Assembly (NCBI RefSeq): GCF_008629685.1
Contig: NZ_VWSF01000002.1
Coordinates: forward strand, 1-64,000
Origin: Adhaeribacter rhizoryzae
Lineage (GTDB): Bacteria; Bacteroidota; Bacteroidia; Cytophagales; Hymenobacteraceae
Length of the DNA: 64,000 nt
Direction: 5' to 3'
Shown here: positions 46,901 through 55,975 of the stretch, piece by piece
Layout: every line of letters starts with the position of its first letter
Position numbering within the stretch: the stretch's first letter is position 1
The notes under the pieces: model-generated
Told to the model about the DNA's origin: nothing
Database searches by the model: none
The model's input: only the letters and a program-made list of their open reading frames with translations
Program-made: the position numbers and the translations under genes

Positions 46901-47161
46901 ACCAATTATTCTTTCGGTTGTGGTATAACCCACAAAGCTAAATACCAAGGTAGTGCCGCCTTCGGGTACATTAATAGAATAATTACCCGATACATCCGTG
47001 GCAGTTCCGGCTTGTGTGCCTTTTACCAGTACCGTAACCCCTGGTAACCCTTCGTTATTAGTGGCATCGGTAACCCGGCCAGTAATCGTCCTTGCCTGTG
47101 CCGCCGCTTCCCAAGAAAGCATGGTTAACAGAAAAAGACTTAGTAATAGAATTTTTTTCAT
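43946..47161 (-). CDS. SusC/RagA family TonB-linked transporter (paralogue)
   Basis: 1071 aa. Signal peptide MKKILLLSLFLLTMLSWEAAAQ, carboxypeptidase-like domain with ITGRVTDATNNEGLPGVTVL, TonB box region LNEVVVTALGIAREEKTLGY, plug with DVESVTVLKGASATALYGSR, barrel ending in LRVTF. Its N-terminal 200 residues closely follow the SusC at 37792-40953. First gene of a three-gene operon with SusD and a Lipid_bd lipoprotein; the upstream intergenic region is 1.3 kb long. Confidence 0.95.
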   Translation of the reverse strand: MKKILLLSLFLLTMLSWEAAAQARTITGRVTDATNNEGLPGVTVLVKGTQAGTATDVSGNYSINVPEGGTTLVFSFVGYTTTERIIGNATTININLGTDARQLNEVVVTALGIAREEKTLGYAASTIKSEDVTQARPNNVMSGIQGKVPGVAISSSGSPGASTKVIIRGVSSFTGGNNPLYVVDGVPINNINYNNANTGSNVNQSTRAVDFGNQANDINPEDVESVTVLKGASATALYGSRAAHGVIMITTKRGKLNDRVRVSYSGAYTASNVLRTVQTQNVFGQGWPLYDPHENGSWGPRLDGVVRTWGAEVDGEARRKPFAYAKDNTRNFFETGSEVQNSVTVSGGGQNNAFAFSYANTNQNGAVPTDVDKYTRNNFSFRGNSNYGKFTSDYNIAYTRRDVSAIFTGQGTSDGGATVFQEIQQIPVDVPISQLKDLNNPYNTPDNYFTVYAENPYFVINNNKTTMQEDRVFGKLELGYEVFKGTKAIVRAGGDFNNARFYDQGARITYTPGSYGKLGGQTDVPGRYGETTRRDQQLDMSALLQGNYTLNEDITLGGIVGGNYNSRSYNTLTSYVTGLNVPEWYSLQNTSGTPVTESFKNERALLAAFGNIDFGFRDYWFVNLSLRNDWSSTLPKGNNSYFYWGANTSLVLSELLPNFQSDRLSFLKVRGAWGKTGNDAAPYLVNSTYPATQISLGFGNIYLPVGGVAGQTQSNNQGNQTLRPEITREWELGLDTRWFESRVGLDVSYYDRQTKDQIVSATVAPETGFTTQTRNIGNIANRGVEARLSLIPVKTDNFQWEFATNFTKNKSEVLSLYGDAKEFLITSVYSVDYVAEVGQPLGTFKVPAFRTVQSGPMAGKVIVQSNGVEATDATLKETVGTSNPDFILGFSNGFTYKGISLNAVVDWRKGGQFYSYTKQLNNFVGNSTETTYNYRQPFVVPNSVKEILPTTPGGEVTYVENDIPVPYTSVYNYWSNASPARFHNFILDRDYVKLREVVLSYNLPVSLVSKAKMSGASISLIGRNLLLFTPKSNNFVDPEATNYGNDISSELGEFAAFPTMRNYGVSLRVTF

Positions 47162-48503
47162 GTTTGTTTGTTTTAATTTTTTAATAATTAGGATAAAATT
47201 AATAAATGGTTTGTTGTTGTGTTAGGGTGGATTTGATCTGAACATAAATTTAACTTTAAAATAATAGGGTTTTTTTAAACGAATATTCAACATTAAAATT
47301 GTTGAACTGCATAAACTACTTTAAGTAATTTATGGTACAACACTAATAAGGTTTATAAAAAAATGGAATACAATATCTATAACTATAAACAGGTTTGATG
47401 AATTTACTTATGCAGTTTGTGGTGTGGTTAGAAATCATGGATTAAAACCTTATCCAAAATTCTAATGGAGAGGCTATGAATATTAATTGTACAGGCCGGA
47501 TCAACCTTCGAAAAGTTATGTAAAAGTTACCCCATAGTTTACAAGTTATCTTTTTAAATTTAGTACTACATGCATACTTTTCTACCCCAATTATACGGAT
47601 TTTTTTTTTAAAAGTATAGGAGTTTAACTTAATATTTAAAAATTTATATATACTTCAATTATAGGTTACAAAATCTGAAACAAAAAGGCTGTTTTGATGA
47701 CTGGTTTTAAGATAGTTGCGCTATATTTTAAATATATAATTTTAAGATAATTTACCTGCTTTAACAAATTTTTTTAACTAATTTTTGGCTCCCGGGCATG
47801 GCAGTTGAGCGTGCAGGTAATTAGTGAACCTGAGATTGATAAAATAAGAATAATTAAAAAATGAGGTTAGTTTATCCCGGGTGCATGCTGGCTTAATAAT
47901 AGGTTAATAGGAACGAGTCTTTTGGGATAAAAGGGATATTTTTAACTAACCAGAATCAGTTATTAGCATCGACGCATTAATTCGTAATACCACTTACCAG
48001 AACGTTATATCTGCCAGTTAAACCGAAAAATAAAAGCCAATATTTTAAATCAACTTTGTGTGGTTAAACTGCTGCAAGGCGTTAAAAATGTGAGGGTTGA
48101 ATTTGTTATTTTAAGGTGTTAGAAAGGCAGTAGATTTAAACAAAGAGGTAAAACCAGTAATCTTCTGCATGATAATATCAACAACTTTAAAATATTCCGG
48201 AAAAGCTACTTTATAGAATAGGCAAATATTAAATAGCATGAATAACCTGCCATAGATGAAAGATACTTTTGCCTTCTGCTCAACTCGGTTATTCTGAAAG
48301 AATCTTCTAATTAGATAACTCAGAAGATTCTTCCAGAATGACCCAGATAAGTGAGATTAGCTATTCTTTTCTGCTATGCAAACTAGTTTTTACTATTTGG
48401 TATAAGATATCATAAACAAGTTTAACTGGTTTACAGGTTGCGTAATATTTTAATTAAAGCGTAACATTTATCTGAATTATTGGATTAGCAAATTATTTTA
48501 CTT
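47162..48503. other. Large AT-rich intergenic region
   Basis: 1.3 kb between the SusC operon start and the end of prfB. No gene of credible length on either strand. It holds the promoter of the minus-strand SusC operon and one copy of the dispersed repeat (48288-48342); the rest shows no clear structure. Confidence 0.45.
48288..48342. repeat. Dispersed palindromic intergenic repeat, copy 4
   Basis: The best palindrome of the family: gttattctgaaagaatcttct pairs with agaagattcttccagaatgac over about 21 positions with 13 bases between, so the RNA would form a long hairpin. Ends are gttattc and gaatgac. Confidence 0.7.
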
Positions 48504-49581
48504 TCAGCTTTGCATTAAAAATGCTTTAATATAATCATCAATATCGCCATCCAACACATTTTGCACATCGGAGCGTTCGAGGCCGGTGCGTAAATCTTTT
48601 ACCAGCTTGTACGGGTGCAGTACGTAATTCCGGATTTGAGAGCCAAAGTCGATGCGTTTTTTGGTACTCTCCAGCTTATCGCGCTCTTCGTTACGTTTAT
48701 CAATTTCTATCTGGTACAAACGGGACCGAAGCATGTTAATCGCGTGCTCTTTATTCATGAGCTGTGAGCGCTCTATCTGGCATTCAATTACAATACCCGA
48801 TGGCTTGTGCTTCAGGCGTACCGCTGTTTCCACTTTATTTACGTTCTGGCCACCGGCTCCGCCCGAGCGGAAAGTATCCCATTCAATGTCGGCTAAATTT
48901 ATTTCAATATTAATGGTTTCGTCTACGAGCGGGTAAGCAAACACCGAGGAAAAGGAGGTGTGCCGCCGGCCGCCAGAGTCGAAGGGTGAAATGCGAACGA
49001 GCCGGTGTACGCCAATCTCGGATTTCAGATAACCGTAAGCAAAGTCGCCGTTAATTTCTAAAGTCGCCGATTTTATACCCGCCCCATCGCCGGCCTGGTA
49101 GTTTAGCTGCCGTACAGTATATTTTTGTTTTTCGGCCCACATAATATACATGCGCATGAGCATTTCGGCCCAGTCCTGGCTTTCGGTTCCGCCCGCACCG
49201 GGGTTTATTTCCAGTACGGCACTGAGCTGGTCTTCTTCGTTGCTGAGCATCCGTTTAAATTCCAGTTGCTCAATGGCGGTTTCGGCTTTGGCAAATTCCT
49301 GCTGAATATCTTCTTCCGAAACATCGCCTTCTTTATGAAAATCAAAGAGCACCTCAAACTCCGAAACAGCATTTTCTACTTCTTCGTACTGGTTCGTCCA
49401 GACTTTAGTAGCTTTTATTTCTTTTAACAAGGCCTCGGCCTTTTTAGGGTCGTCCCAGAAGCCCGGTGCAGTAGTGGTTTTTTCTTTTTCGTCTACTTCT
49501 TCTTTTTTGGCATCGTAGTCAAAGATACCTCCTCAAAGCCTCGGTGCGGCTTTTTAATTCTTTTACTTGGTCTTGGGTCAT
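48504..49581 (-). CDS. prfB: Peptide chain release factor 2, with programmed +1 frameshift
   Basis: Recognises UGA/UAA stop codons and releases the peptide. The reading starts at ATG 49581 ([20 protein letters not shown], 20 codons) and meets an in-frame TGA at 49519-49521. The slip site is the classical one: AGGAGGT (internal Shine-Dalgarno), then CTT TGA C. A +1 shift skips one T (49521) and continues [10 protein letters not shown] in the long frame, giving 358 aa. The long frame has the SPF motif ([15 protein letters not shown]) and the peptidyl-hydrolysis GGQ ([14 protein letters not shown]). Low RF2 makes UGA pause longer and favours the shift: autoregulation. Confidence 0.96.
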
Positions 49582-49586
49582 TTTAT

Positions 49587-49648
49587 AGTTATTAGTATTT
49601 AGTTGTTAGTGATTAGTTTTTAGCAGTTAGCTATTAGCTGTAAGTGCT
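49587..49648. repeat. Degenerate TTAGT/AACTAA tandem tract upstream of prfB
   Basis: agttattagtatttagttgttagtgattag and so on: 6-8 base units built on TTAGT. It lies directly in front of the prfB start on the minus strand and could be leader sequence or a low-complexity insertion scar. Confidence 0.4.
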
Positions 49649-49713
49649 TTTACTGTTAACGAGCCGCTGCAAGGCACGTTTTAATGTGCTTTAATTGGAG
49701 TTAGCAGTAGGAC

Positions 49714-50208
49714 TTACTTTTTTTCAAGATAATAACTTCTATTTCTAAAATATTGGTCACCCCACAATAAGAACTTTTTTCTCTTACTATGGCCAGACTC
49801 CTTAGAAACTATTTTGTTTACACTATCCAGAATATACAGTTTATTGTTTTTAAACTTAAGTTTTTCAGGTCTAGAACTTTCCGCTGGATTTCTCTTCAGT
49901 CCTAAATAAACTGTCTTATTTTGTCCGGATGAATCTTGATAGGTATAATAATTTTGGGAGGAATCATCCTTAATTTTATCGTATTTTAAAGTTAGCAATT
50001 TCTTGTTAACATTAAATTTGCCAGTTGCTTGGTCAAAAAACAAGTCTCCCGCAAATTGATAGCAGAAAGTAGAATCAGGTTTTAATGTTAGGCTTGTTAT
50101 AAAGAAACCTGATATGGCAAATCTGCTTATATATCTTCCTTCAACGTTTCTAGGTGCTGAACAACCAGCCATGACTAAAAGGAAAGCTATACAAGACAAT
50201 ATTCGCAT
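49714..50208 (-). CDS. Hypothetical lipoprotein, 164 aa
   Basis: Signal peptide with lipobox VMAGC (Cys16). The body (NVEGRYISRF, LKPDSTFCYQFAGDLFFDQA, TGKFNVNKKLLTLKY) has the alternating strand pattern of small copy-number-variable lipocalin-like lipoproteins of Bacteroidota. Family not recognised. AT-rich relative to prfB and ilvE between which it sits, and bounded on both sides by low-complexity TTA-rich tracts, so it may be a recent insertion. Confidence 0.65.
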   Translation of the reverse strand: MRILSCIAFLLVMAGCSAPRNVEGRYISRFAISGFFITSLTLKPDSTFCYQFAGDLFFDQATGKFNVNKKLLTLKYDKIKDDSSQNYYTYQDSSGQNKTVYLGLKRNPAESSRPEKLKFKNNKLYILDSVNKIVSKESGHSKRKKFLLWGDQYFRNRSYYLEKK

Positions 50209-50336
50209 TCTTATCTTTAACTGTTAATTGTTTACTGATAACTGTTTCTTGTAAAAAGCAAAAGTTGTAAGCAGTAAGCCCGGCAGCCAAAGCCATTCCG
50301 GACTTATTACTTACAACTTATTACTTAAAACTTACT

Positions 50337-51401
50337 TCAGGCTTTTACTACCCAGCCGTGTACATCCGCTTTTTTTCCGAGCCGAATGTCGTTTAATTCC
50401 TGGGCTAGCGCCGGCGAATATTTACGGTTAACAACTGCTGGCAATTGATAATCGGTGCCCCGGTAACCAATGGTTTCGATGTGCGAAATAACAGCAGCCG
50501 TGCCGCAGCCAAAAGCTTCCTGTAAGGTACCGTTCTGAGCAGCTTCCATAACTTCGGCCACCGAAACTTTGCGTTCTTCTACCGGTAACCCCCGGTCTTT
50601 GGCAATCTGAATAATCGTATCGCGGGTTACGCCGGCTAAAATAGATGTACTTAAAGCCGGGGTAATAAGCGTATCATTAATAATAAACATCAGGTTCATG
50701 GTACCCGATTCTTCGAAGTACTGGTGGGTTTTACCATCGGTCCAGAGTAACTGGTGGTAACCTTCTTCGGCCGCTTTTTTGGCCGGGTACAAAGAACCCG
50801 CGTAATTGCCGGCTGCTTTGGCAAAACCAAAACCACCTTCTACGGCCCGGGCAAAGGTTTCTTCTACCTTCACGCGCAACGGCGAAGAATAATAAGCATT
50901 TACGGGGCAAGTAATAATGGCAAACCGGTAAGTATCGGAAGGTTTTACGCCCAGAAATTCGCCGGTGGCAAACATAAATGGCCTAATATACAACGAACTA
51001 CCGGCAGTAGTCGGAATCCAATCGGCATCTACGCGCAATAATTCTTTTAACCCTTCCATAAAAATTTCTTCTGGAAAAGCCGGCATACACAAGCGATCGG
51101 CCGATAGATTCATGCGGCGCAAGTTGGCTTCTGGCCGAAAAATGCTGATTTCACCGTCTTCGTTTTTATAAGCTTTCAGGCCTTCGAAAATAGCTTGGCC
51201 ATAATGCAAAGCCGGGTTGGCTGGGCTTAGGCTAAAATTCTGGAAAGGCACAATCTCGGGTGTTTGCCATTCGCCGTTGGCATAATCGGCCACAAACATG
51301 TGGTCAGAAAAAGTTTGGCCAAATTCGAGGTTACTAAAATCTACCTGCGGCAACCGCGAGGTATTAGTTTTTTCTATATGGATGGTTTGGGTCGAGAGCA
51401 T
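50337..51401 (-). CDS. ilvE: Branched-chain amino-acid aminotransferase
   Basis: PLP enzyme for the last step of Leu, Ile and Val synthesis and the first of their breakdown. 354 aa, the length of the BCAT type II group. FQNFSLSPANPALHYGQAIF at the start of the catalytic domain, RPFMFATGEFLGVKPS, the PLP-binding Lys in GSLYPAKKAAEEG, and the phosphate-binding GVTRDTIIQ and GCGTAAVISHI. Single gene with its own upstream gap. Confidence 0.95.
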   Translation of the reverse strand: MLSTQTIHIEKTNTSRLPQVDFSNLEFGQTFSDHMFVADYANGEWQTPEIVPFQNFSLSPANPALHYGQAIFEGLKAYKNEDGEISIFRPEANLRRMNLSADRLCMPAFPEEIFMEGLKELLRVDADWIPTTAGSSLYIRPFMFATGEFLGVKPSDTYRFAIITCPVNAYYSSPLRVKVEETFARAVEGGFGFAKAAGNYAGSLYPAKKAAEEGYHQLLWTDGKTHQYFEESGTMNLMFIINDTLITPALSTSILAGVTRDTIIQIAKDRGLPVEERKVSVAEVMEAAQNGTLQEAFGCGTAAVISHIETIGYRGTDYQLPAVVNRKYSPALAQELNDIRLGKKADVHGWVVKA

Positions 51402-51489
51402 AACTATATTATTAATTATAAATTATGAATTACGGCTTTATAAGAAAGCAGTTTACGCGGCAAAACTAATATATTAATTTAAATTTTTA

Positions 51490-52038
51490 TTACAGTCGTG
51501 GTTTCCAGTGAATTTCTTCGGCTCCGAGTTCGTAAGCCATTTTCCGGGCCAGCACAAATAAATAATCAGAAAGCCGGTTTAAATATTTAATTACCAGTTC
51601 GGCCACAAAAGATTCTTCTTGCAACGCAATTACTAAACGCTCGGCGCGGCGGCAAACCGTGCGCGCCACATGGCAAAAAGAAACCGATTGGTGTCCGCCG
51701 GGCAATACGAAAACTTTCAGCGGCGGGATTTCTTCATTCATCGCATCCATTTCGGTTTCCAGTAAGGTAATATCGGCATCGTGTAAATCCGGTATGCGCT
51801 TGGTTTCTTTATCCGGATCAGAAGCCAAAGTAGCGCCAATGGTAAATAACCGGTCCTGAATTTCGCGCAAAATATTAAGGCGCGCGGCGTTTACCGGCTG
51901 ATCGCTAACCAAACCAATATAAGAATTTAGTTCATCTACAGTGCCGTAAGCGTCTATGCGCAAGTGCGATTTGCGAACCCGGGTACCGCCAATTAACGAC
52001 GTAAGACCCTGATCGCCGGTTCTGGTGTATATTTTCAT
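51490..52038 (-). CDS. ATP:cob(I)alamin adenosyltransferase (PduO type)
   Basis: Makes adenosylcobalamin from cob(I)alamin and ATP. From ATG 52038 it has 182 aa and starts MKIYTRTGDQGLTSLIGGTR, the ATP-binding N-terminus of the family; the frame continues 14 codons upstream without a plausible start. DAYGTVDELNSYIGL, the Arg-rich catalytic helix ARTVCRRAERLV and the C-terminal YLNRLSDYLFVLAR are all present. It implies use of a B12-dependent enzyme such as methylmalonyl-CoA mutase. It follows the ABC ATPase gene by 48 bp. Confidence 0.94.
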   Translation of the reverse strand: MKIYTRTGDQGLTSLIGGTRVRKSHLRIDAYGTVDELNSYIGLVSDQPVNAARLNILREIQDRLFTIGATLASDPDKETKRIPDLHDADITLLETEMDAMNEEIPPLKVFVLPGGHQSVSFCHVARTVCRRAERLVIALQEESFVAELVIKYLNRLSDYLFVLARKMAYELGAEEIHWKPRL

Positions 52039-52086
52039 AATTGTGGGGCAGTGGCTTAAAAACAAAGCCGGCAAAAACAAGTACGG

Positions 52087-52803
52087 TTAAACGTGTTCGT
52101 GGTGGGTGGCTATCTCGGTATTTAGGTGGTCGGTTTCTACTAATCCATCGCGCAGTCGCACAATCCGGTGCGCGTATTTGGCAATATCTTCTTCGTGGGT
52201 AACCATAATAATGGTATTGCCTTTGGCGTACAGGTTTTCGAACAAATCCATAATCTCGTACGAGGTCTTGGTGTCGAGGTTACCCGTGGGCTCATCGGCC
52301 AGAATAATACTGGGGTCGTTTACCAGTGCCCGGGCAATGGCTACCCGTTGCCGCTGCCCACCCGATAATTCGTTGGGTTTGTGTTTGGCACGTTCGGCCA
52401 GGCCTACATTTTCGAGCACGTGCATGGCTTTTTCGTTCCGGGCCGTTTTGCCGTAGCCGGCGTAAATTAATGGCAGCGCTACGTTTTCGAGCGCGGAGGA
52501 ACGGGGTAATAAATTAAACGTTTGGAAAACAAAACCAATTTCTTTGTTCCGGACTTCGGCCAGTTCATTATCGGTCATGTTGCTCACGTCTTTACCGTTC
52601 AGAATATATTTGCCGCCCGATGGGGTATCGAGGCAGCCAACAATATTCATGAGCGTAGATTTGCCGGAGCCGGACGGACCCATAAAAGCTACGTACTCGC
52701 CTTTCGCAATTTCTATCGAAACACTCCGCAGGGCGTGAATAGTCTCGCTGCCCATGCGATAAACCCGCGATAAATCTTGTGTCAGGATAAGTGATTTGCT
52801 CAT
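52087..52803 (-). CDS. ABC transporter ATP-binding protein, LolD/MacB type
   Basis: 238 aa. Walker [10 protein letters not shown] (42-50), Q-loop [10 protein letters not shown], signature [16 protein letters not shown], Walker [13 protein letters not shown], switch His in [10 protein letters not shown]. The order and the [20 protein letters not shown] start are those of the LolD/MacB/FtsE group serving lipoprotein release or macrolide and peptide export. Its permease is not next to it: neighbours are the cobalamin enzyme and a membrane-TPR protein. Confidence 0.93.
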   Translation of the reverse strand: MSKSLILTQDLSRVYRMGSETIHALRSVSIEIAKGEYVAFMGPSGSGKSTLMNIVGCLDTPSGGKYILNGKDVSNMTDNELAEVRNKEIGFVFQTFNLLPRSSALENVALPLIYAGYGKTARNEKAMHVLENVGLAERAKHKPNELSGGQRQRVAIARALVNDPSIILADEPTGNLDTKTSYEIMDLFENLYAKGNTIIMVTHEEDIAKYAHRIVRLRDGLVETDHLNTEIATHHEHV

Positions 52804-52896
52804 AGCTAAAAGCCGTTACTTTGGCAAGATACATTTTTGAAGCCTAAATTAAAAGTTTAGAACTTAATCTTGCTTATACTTTACCGGCGGGGGTTA

Positions 52897-55800
52897 TTAT
52901 TGCGCGCCAATACCCAAAGAATTAAGTCGTTCTGTAACTTTTGCTTCGTAAGCTTGGCGGAATTCAACCATTTCGGCCGGTGAAATTAACTTGGCCAGTT
53001 CTTCCAAAGCAGTTTCGGCAAAACCGCCATAACCTACTTCTACGCTTTGCAAAATATAGGCTTTGTAAACAGCAGGCTCGTTGGGGTTATAAGTAATGCT
53101 GTTGAGTAAAATATCGTAAGCCTGGTTTTTGCGCGAGACCTTGTTGCTGAAAAAATCTGCGGCTGCTAGTACAGTAGGTACGTGGTAAGGCATGGCCGTA
53201 ACGGCCTGGTTATAATATTTGCCGGCCTCCTGCATGTTGCCGGTGCCCTCTGCCAATGCGCCCTGGTAATATTTTTTCAGGTGCAAATCCGGCCCTTCAA
53301 AATACATGCGCGCAAGGGCTTTTTCCAGTTGCGGTAATTGGTTGTTTTCCAGCATTATTTCGGCTTGCAGTACGTTTGCTTCCGATAATAATTTGTTTTC
53401 TTTATCTAATTGCGGTAGTAAATTTCCAAGGGTTTGCATAGCCACCGGCCAGTTTTGGTAAGCTATGTGGTAAGCTGCTAGTTCTTTCAGAGCTAATTTT
53501 TTCAACTCCGGATTTTTAACGGTACTCGCAACCGACGCAAATTCTTCGCCGGAAAGGCTGTTGTTAAATTGGTTTAGTTGCAGAAACTGTACTTTGGTGG
53601 TATCGCTGTTGTTCGCTATTACTTGCGCGGGTGATGCCTGCAAAAGAAAAGCTAAACGATTAGCCAGGGCCGCAATAGTAGGGTTATCCGATTCGGCTAA
53701 TTGGCTGGCGAGCAGTAAAGCATCAGTGGCCCGGTCGGGGAGGAAAGCCAGCGCGTAGAGGTTATGCAAAGCTGCATCGGGTAAGCCTTTGGCTTGCGCT
53801 TGCTCAAAATGATTGGCGGCCGCCTGGTATAATTTCTGGTCCAGTAAATGTAGTCCAATTAAATCCAGTAGGTAAGCCGAATAATTTTCTTCGGTACCGG
53901 CCATGTTTTCTAAGGTAGTGCGAGCGGCCAAAGTTTGGTTCAGGCGTTGCTGCACCAACGATTTCATCAGTTTTAAATCCAGGTGATATTGCTGGTTAGC
54001 TTCGCTGGCTAAGTAGAAGTTTATTTGATCCAACGCTTTTTTATTTGCCGGAATCCGGTTCTGGATAATACCGTGGTAGAAGCTGGTAAAATCTTCGGGC
54101 CTTAATATTTTGGCGGTAGGTATGGTTAAGTTTGCGGTTTCCAGTTTTTGTTTTGTAAAACTTTCCAGCAGCAACAAGTTACTTGTAAGGGGCAAATGTG
54201 GTTTAGCTTTTTGTTCTTTAGCCAGACCTGTGGCTTGTTTGCCTAAACCGCTGAGCAGGTAAAAGGCCAATTTATTACTCGTAATGGTGCTTTCCCAGTT
54301 ACCTTGCTTTGCTGCCCGGTCAAAGAAATAATCCGCCGAATCGACCATAGAAGTAGAAGCATAAACCAAAGCCTGGTTGTTTAGGAGCGGCACACTGTTG
54401 GGGAATTTCCGCAGGCCTTCTTTTAAAGCAAACATCCTGTCGAAAAAGTGTTGCTGATCAGGGTATTTATTCGCCAGCCGCACGTATAATTTAGGGTTCG
54501 GATAAAGTTTTAAAGCTTCGTTTAGCTGGTTTATTTCGCTTTGTACATAATCTTTTTCGCGGTAAATAGCCGATTGCGCGTAAGCCGCTTTTACATTGTT
54601 GTGCTCATAAACGCTGCTTTCGGAATAAAATTTAAGCGCCAGAATATCACTATCCGTAGCTTTATAAAAATCGCCTAAGTAATTATAATAACCCGCAACG
54701 GCCCGGTCGTAAGTAGCATAATTAGTCCGGAATAAAAGGGCTACAAGCAAAATAGTACCCATGATATACACGGTATAAAACGGAATTACCGTTGGCTGAA
54801 ATACTACCCGGTACACGCGCAACCGCTGGTTTATCAATCTCCCGAAATTAATGAGAATATAAACCAGAAAAATAAGACCATAGGCCAAATGGGTATAAAC
54901 AATCAGGTCGGTGAAGGTGCGGGCCAGGGCATCGTTGGCGGTAGCAAAAGCATAACCAATGCTCAAAAAAGTAACAGCCGCCAGCACCAGGTACAAAATA
55001 GAAGTTCCGTTTTGGAAAGGCAACCAACCCGCGTACACGCTTTCCCGCCGCTGCGTACCCCAAAAACCAATTACAGCCGAGATTAGCAGAATTAAGAAAC
55101 TGTTAAGTAGAATAATTTCGACATCGAATAAATTGGCTATGCGGGCGTACAGCAGAATTAAATTAAATAAATACAAACCGCAAATCAGCAAAAACTGCCA
55201 CAAACCAAACCGACGAGCCGGGTTTTCGGCCTGGGTATTAAACCAAAGCAGCCCATGAATATTTTCGAAAGCCACCCAAAAAATAAACAACAGCGCGGCT
55301 ACTATACATCCCGAAGAACTATAATGTAATAAATGGAGCGTAACCTGGTCGGGGGTAAGCGGTGAGGCTACGTAGAGAAATATTCCAATGCCGCCTACGA
55401 GTAACGTGAATATAATTAACCGGACGGTAAAAGTAACCTGCGTAAAAAAAGCCTGCAATAAAAAGGTAGTGCCGCCCAGCAAGGTAATAATCGAAATTAA
55501 TAAATATTGCTCCTGGCTGCCAAAAATGCCTAATAAATCGAAGTTGAAAGTGGTTAAAAACAGCATCAGCAGCAGAATGGCCGCAAAAAAAGCCAACTGC
55601 CGGAACGTGCTGATTAGGGTTAGAAAATATACCAGGCTAATGGCTAAAATATCCAGGAACAAGGTAGCCGCTATAATATTGGGCCGCGGCAGTCCGGCTT
55701 CGAAATGCTCCGTAATAATAAACCCTTTTAGCTGTACCGGAATTTCTGTTAGCAGCACCTGTATGCGGTCAATTGGCAAATTAACGGCTTCGGCTTCCGA

Positions 55801-55947
55801 AATAATTTCCCAGGGCACGGTCAGGTCTTCGCCGGTGAAATAATAATAAACGGCGGCAACCAGGGCAACCAAGGTGGTTAACACTAAAAAAAGAAAAGGA
55901 TACCGGGTATCCTTATTCATGGCATTACTAAAAACGGAAATATTCAT
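52897..55947 (-). CDS. Large membrane protein with TPR domain, unknown function
   Basis: 1016 aa. The N-terminal 410 residues hold a dozen or so membrane helices (the first at about 19-37), with one periplasmic loop (about 38-85, GEDLTVPWEIISEAEAVN). From about 415 to the end the protein is helical with repeated TPR-like units, e.g. YYNYLGDFYKATDSDILALK, RMFALKEGLRKFPNSVPLLN and YYNQAVTAMPYHVPTVLAAA. A membrane bundle carrying a long TPR scaffold suggests a protein-assembly or envelope role, but no catalytic motif is visible. The start MNISVFSNAMNKDTRYPF could also be the second Met. Confidence 0.85.
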   Translation of the reverse strand: MNISVFSNAMNKDTRYPFLFLVLTTLVALVAAVYYYFTGEDLTVPWEIISEAEAVNLPIDRIQVLLTEIPVQLKGFIITEHFEAGLPRPNIIAATLFLDILAISLVYFLTLISTFRQLAFFAAILLLMLFLTTFNFDLLGIFGSQEQYLLISIITLLGGTTFLLQAFFTQVTFTVRLIIFTLLVGGIGIFLYVASPLTPDQVTLHLLHYSSSGCIVAALLFIFWVAFENIHGLLWFNTQAENPARRFGLWQFLLICGLYLFNLILLYARIANLFDVEIILLNSFLILLISAVIGFWGTQRRESVYAGWLPFQNGTSILYLVLAAVTFLSIGYAFATANDALARTFTDLIVYTHLAYGLIFLVYILINFGRLINQRLRVYRVVFQPTVIPFYTVYIMGTILLVALLFRTNYATYDRAVAGYYNYLGDFYKATDSDILALKFYSESSVYEHNNVKAAYAQSAIYREKDYVQSEINQLNEALKLYPNPKLYVRLANKYPDQQHFFDRMFALKEGLRKFPNSVPLLNNQALVYASTSMVDSADYFFDRAAKQGNWESTITSNKLAFYLLSGLGKQATGLAKEQKAKPHLPLTSNLLLLESFTKQKLETANLTIPTAKILRPEDFTSFYHGIIQNRIPANKKALDQINFYLASEANQQYHLDLKLMKSLVQQRLNQTLAARTTLENMAGTEENYSAYLLDLIGLHLLDQKLYQAAANHFEQAQAKGLPDAALHNLYALAFLPDRATDALLLASQLAESDNPTIAALANRLAFLLQASPAQVIANNSDTTKVQFLQLNQFNNSLSGEEFASVASTVKNPELKKLALKELAAYHIAYQNWPVAMQTLGNLLPQLDKENKLLSEANVLQAEIMLENNQLPQLEKALARMYFEGPDLHLKKYYQGALAEGTGNMQEAGKYYNQAVTAMPYHVPTVLAAADFFSNKVSRKNQAYDILLNSITYNPNEPAVYKAYILQSVEVGYGGFAETALEELAKLISPAEMVEFRQAYEAKVTERLNSLGIGAQ

Positions 55948-55975
55948 GTAAGCGGGTTAATATTATTCCGGAATA

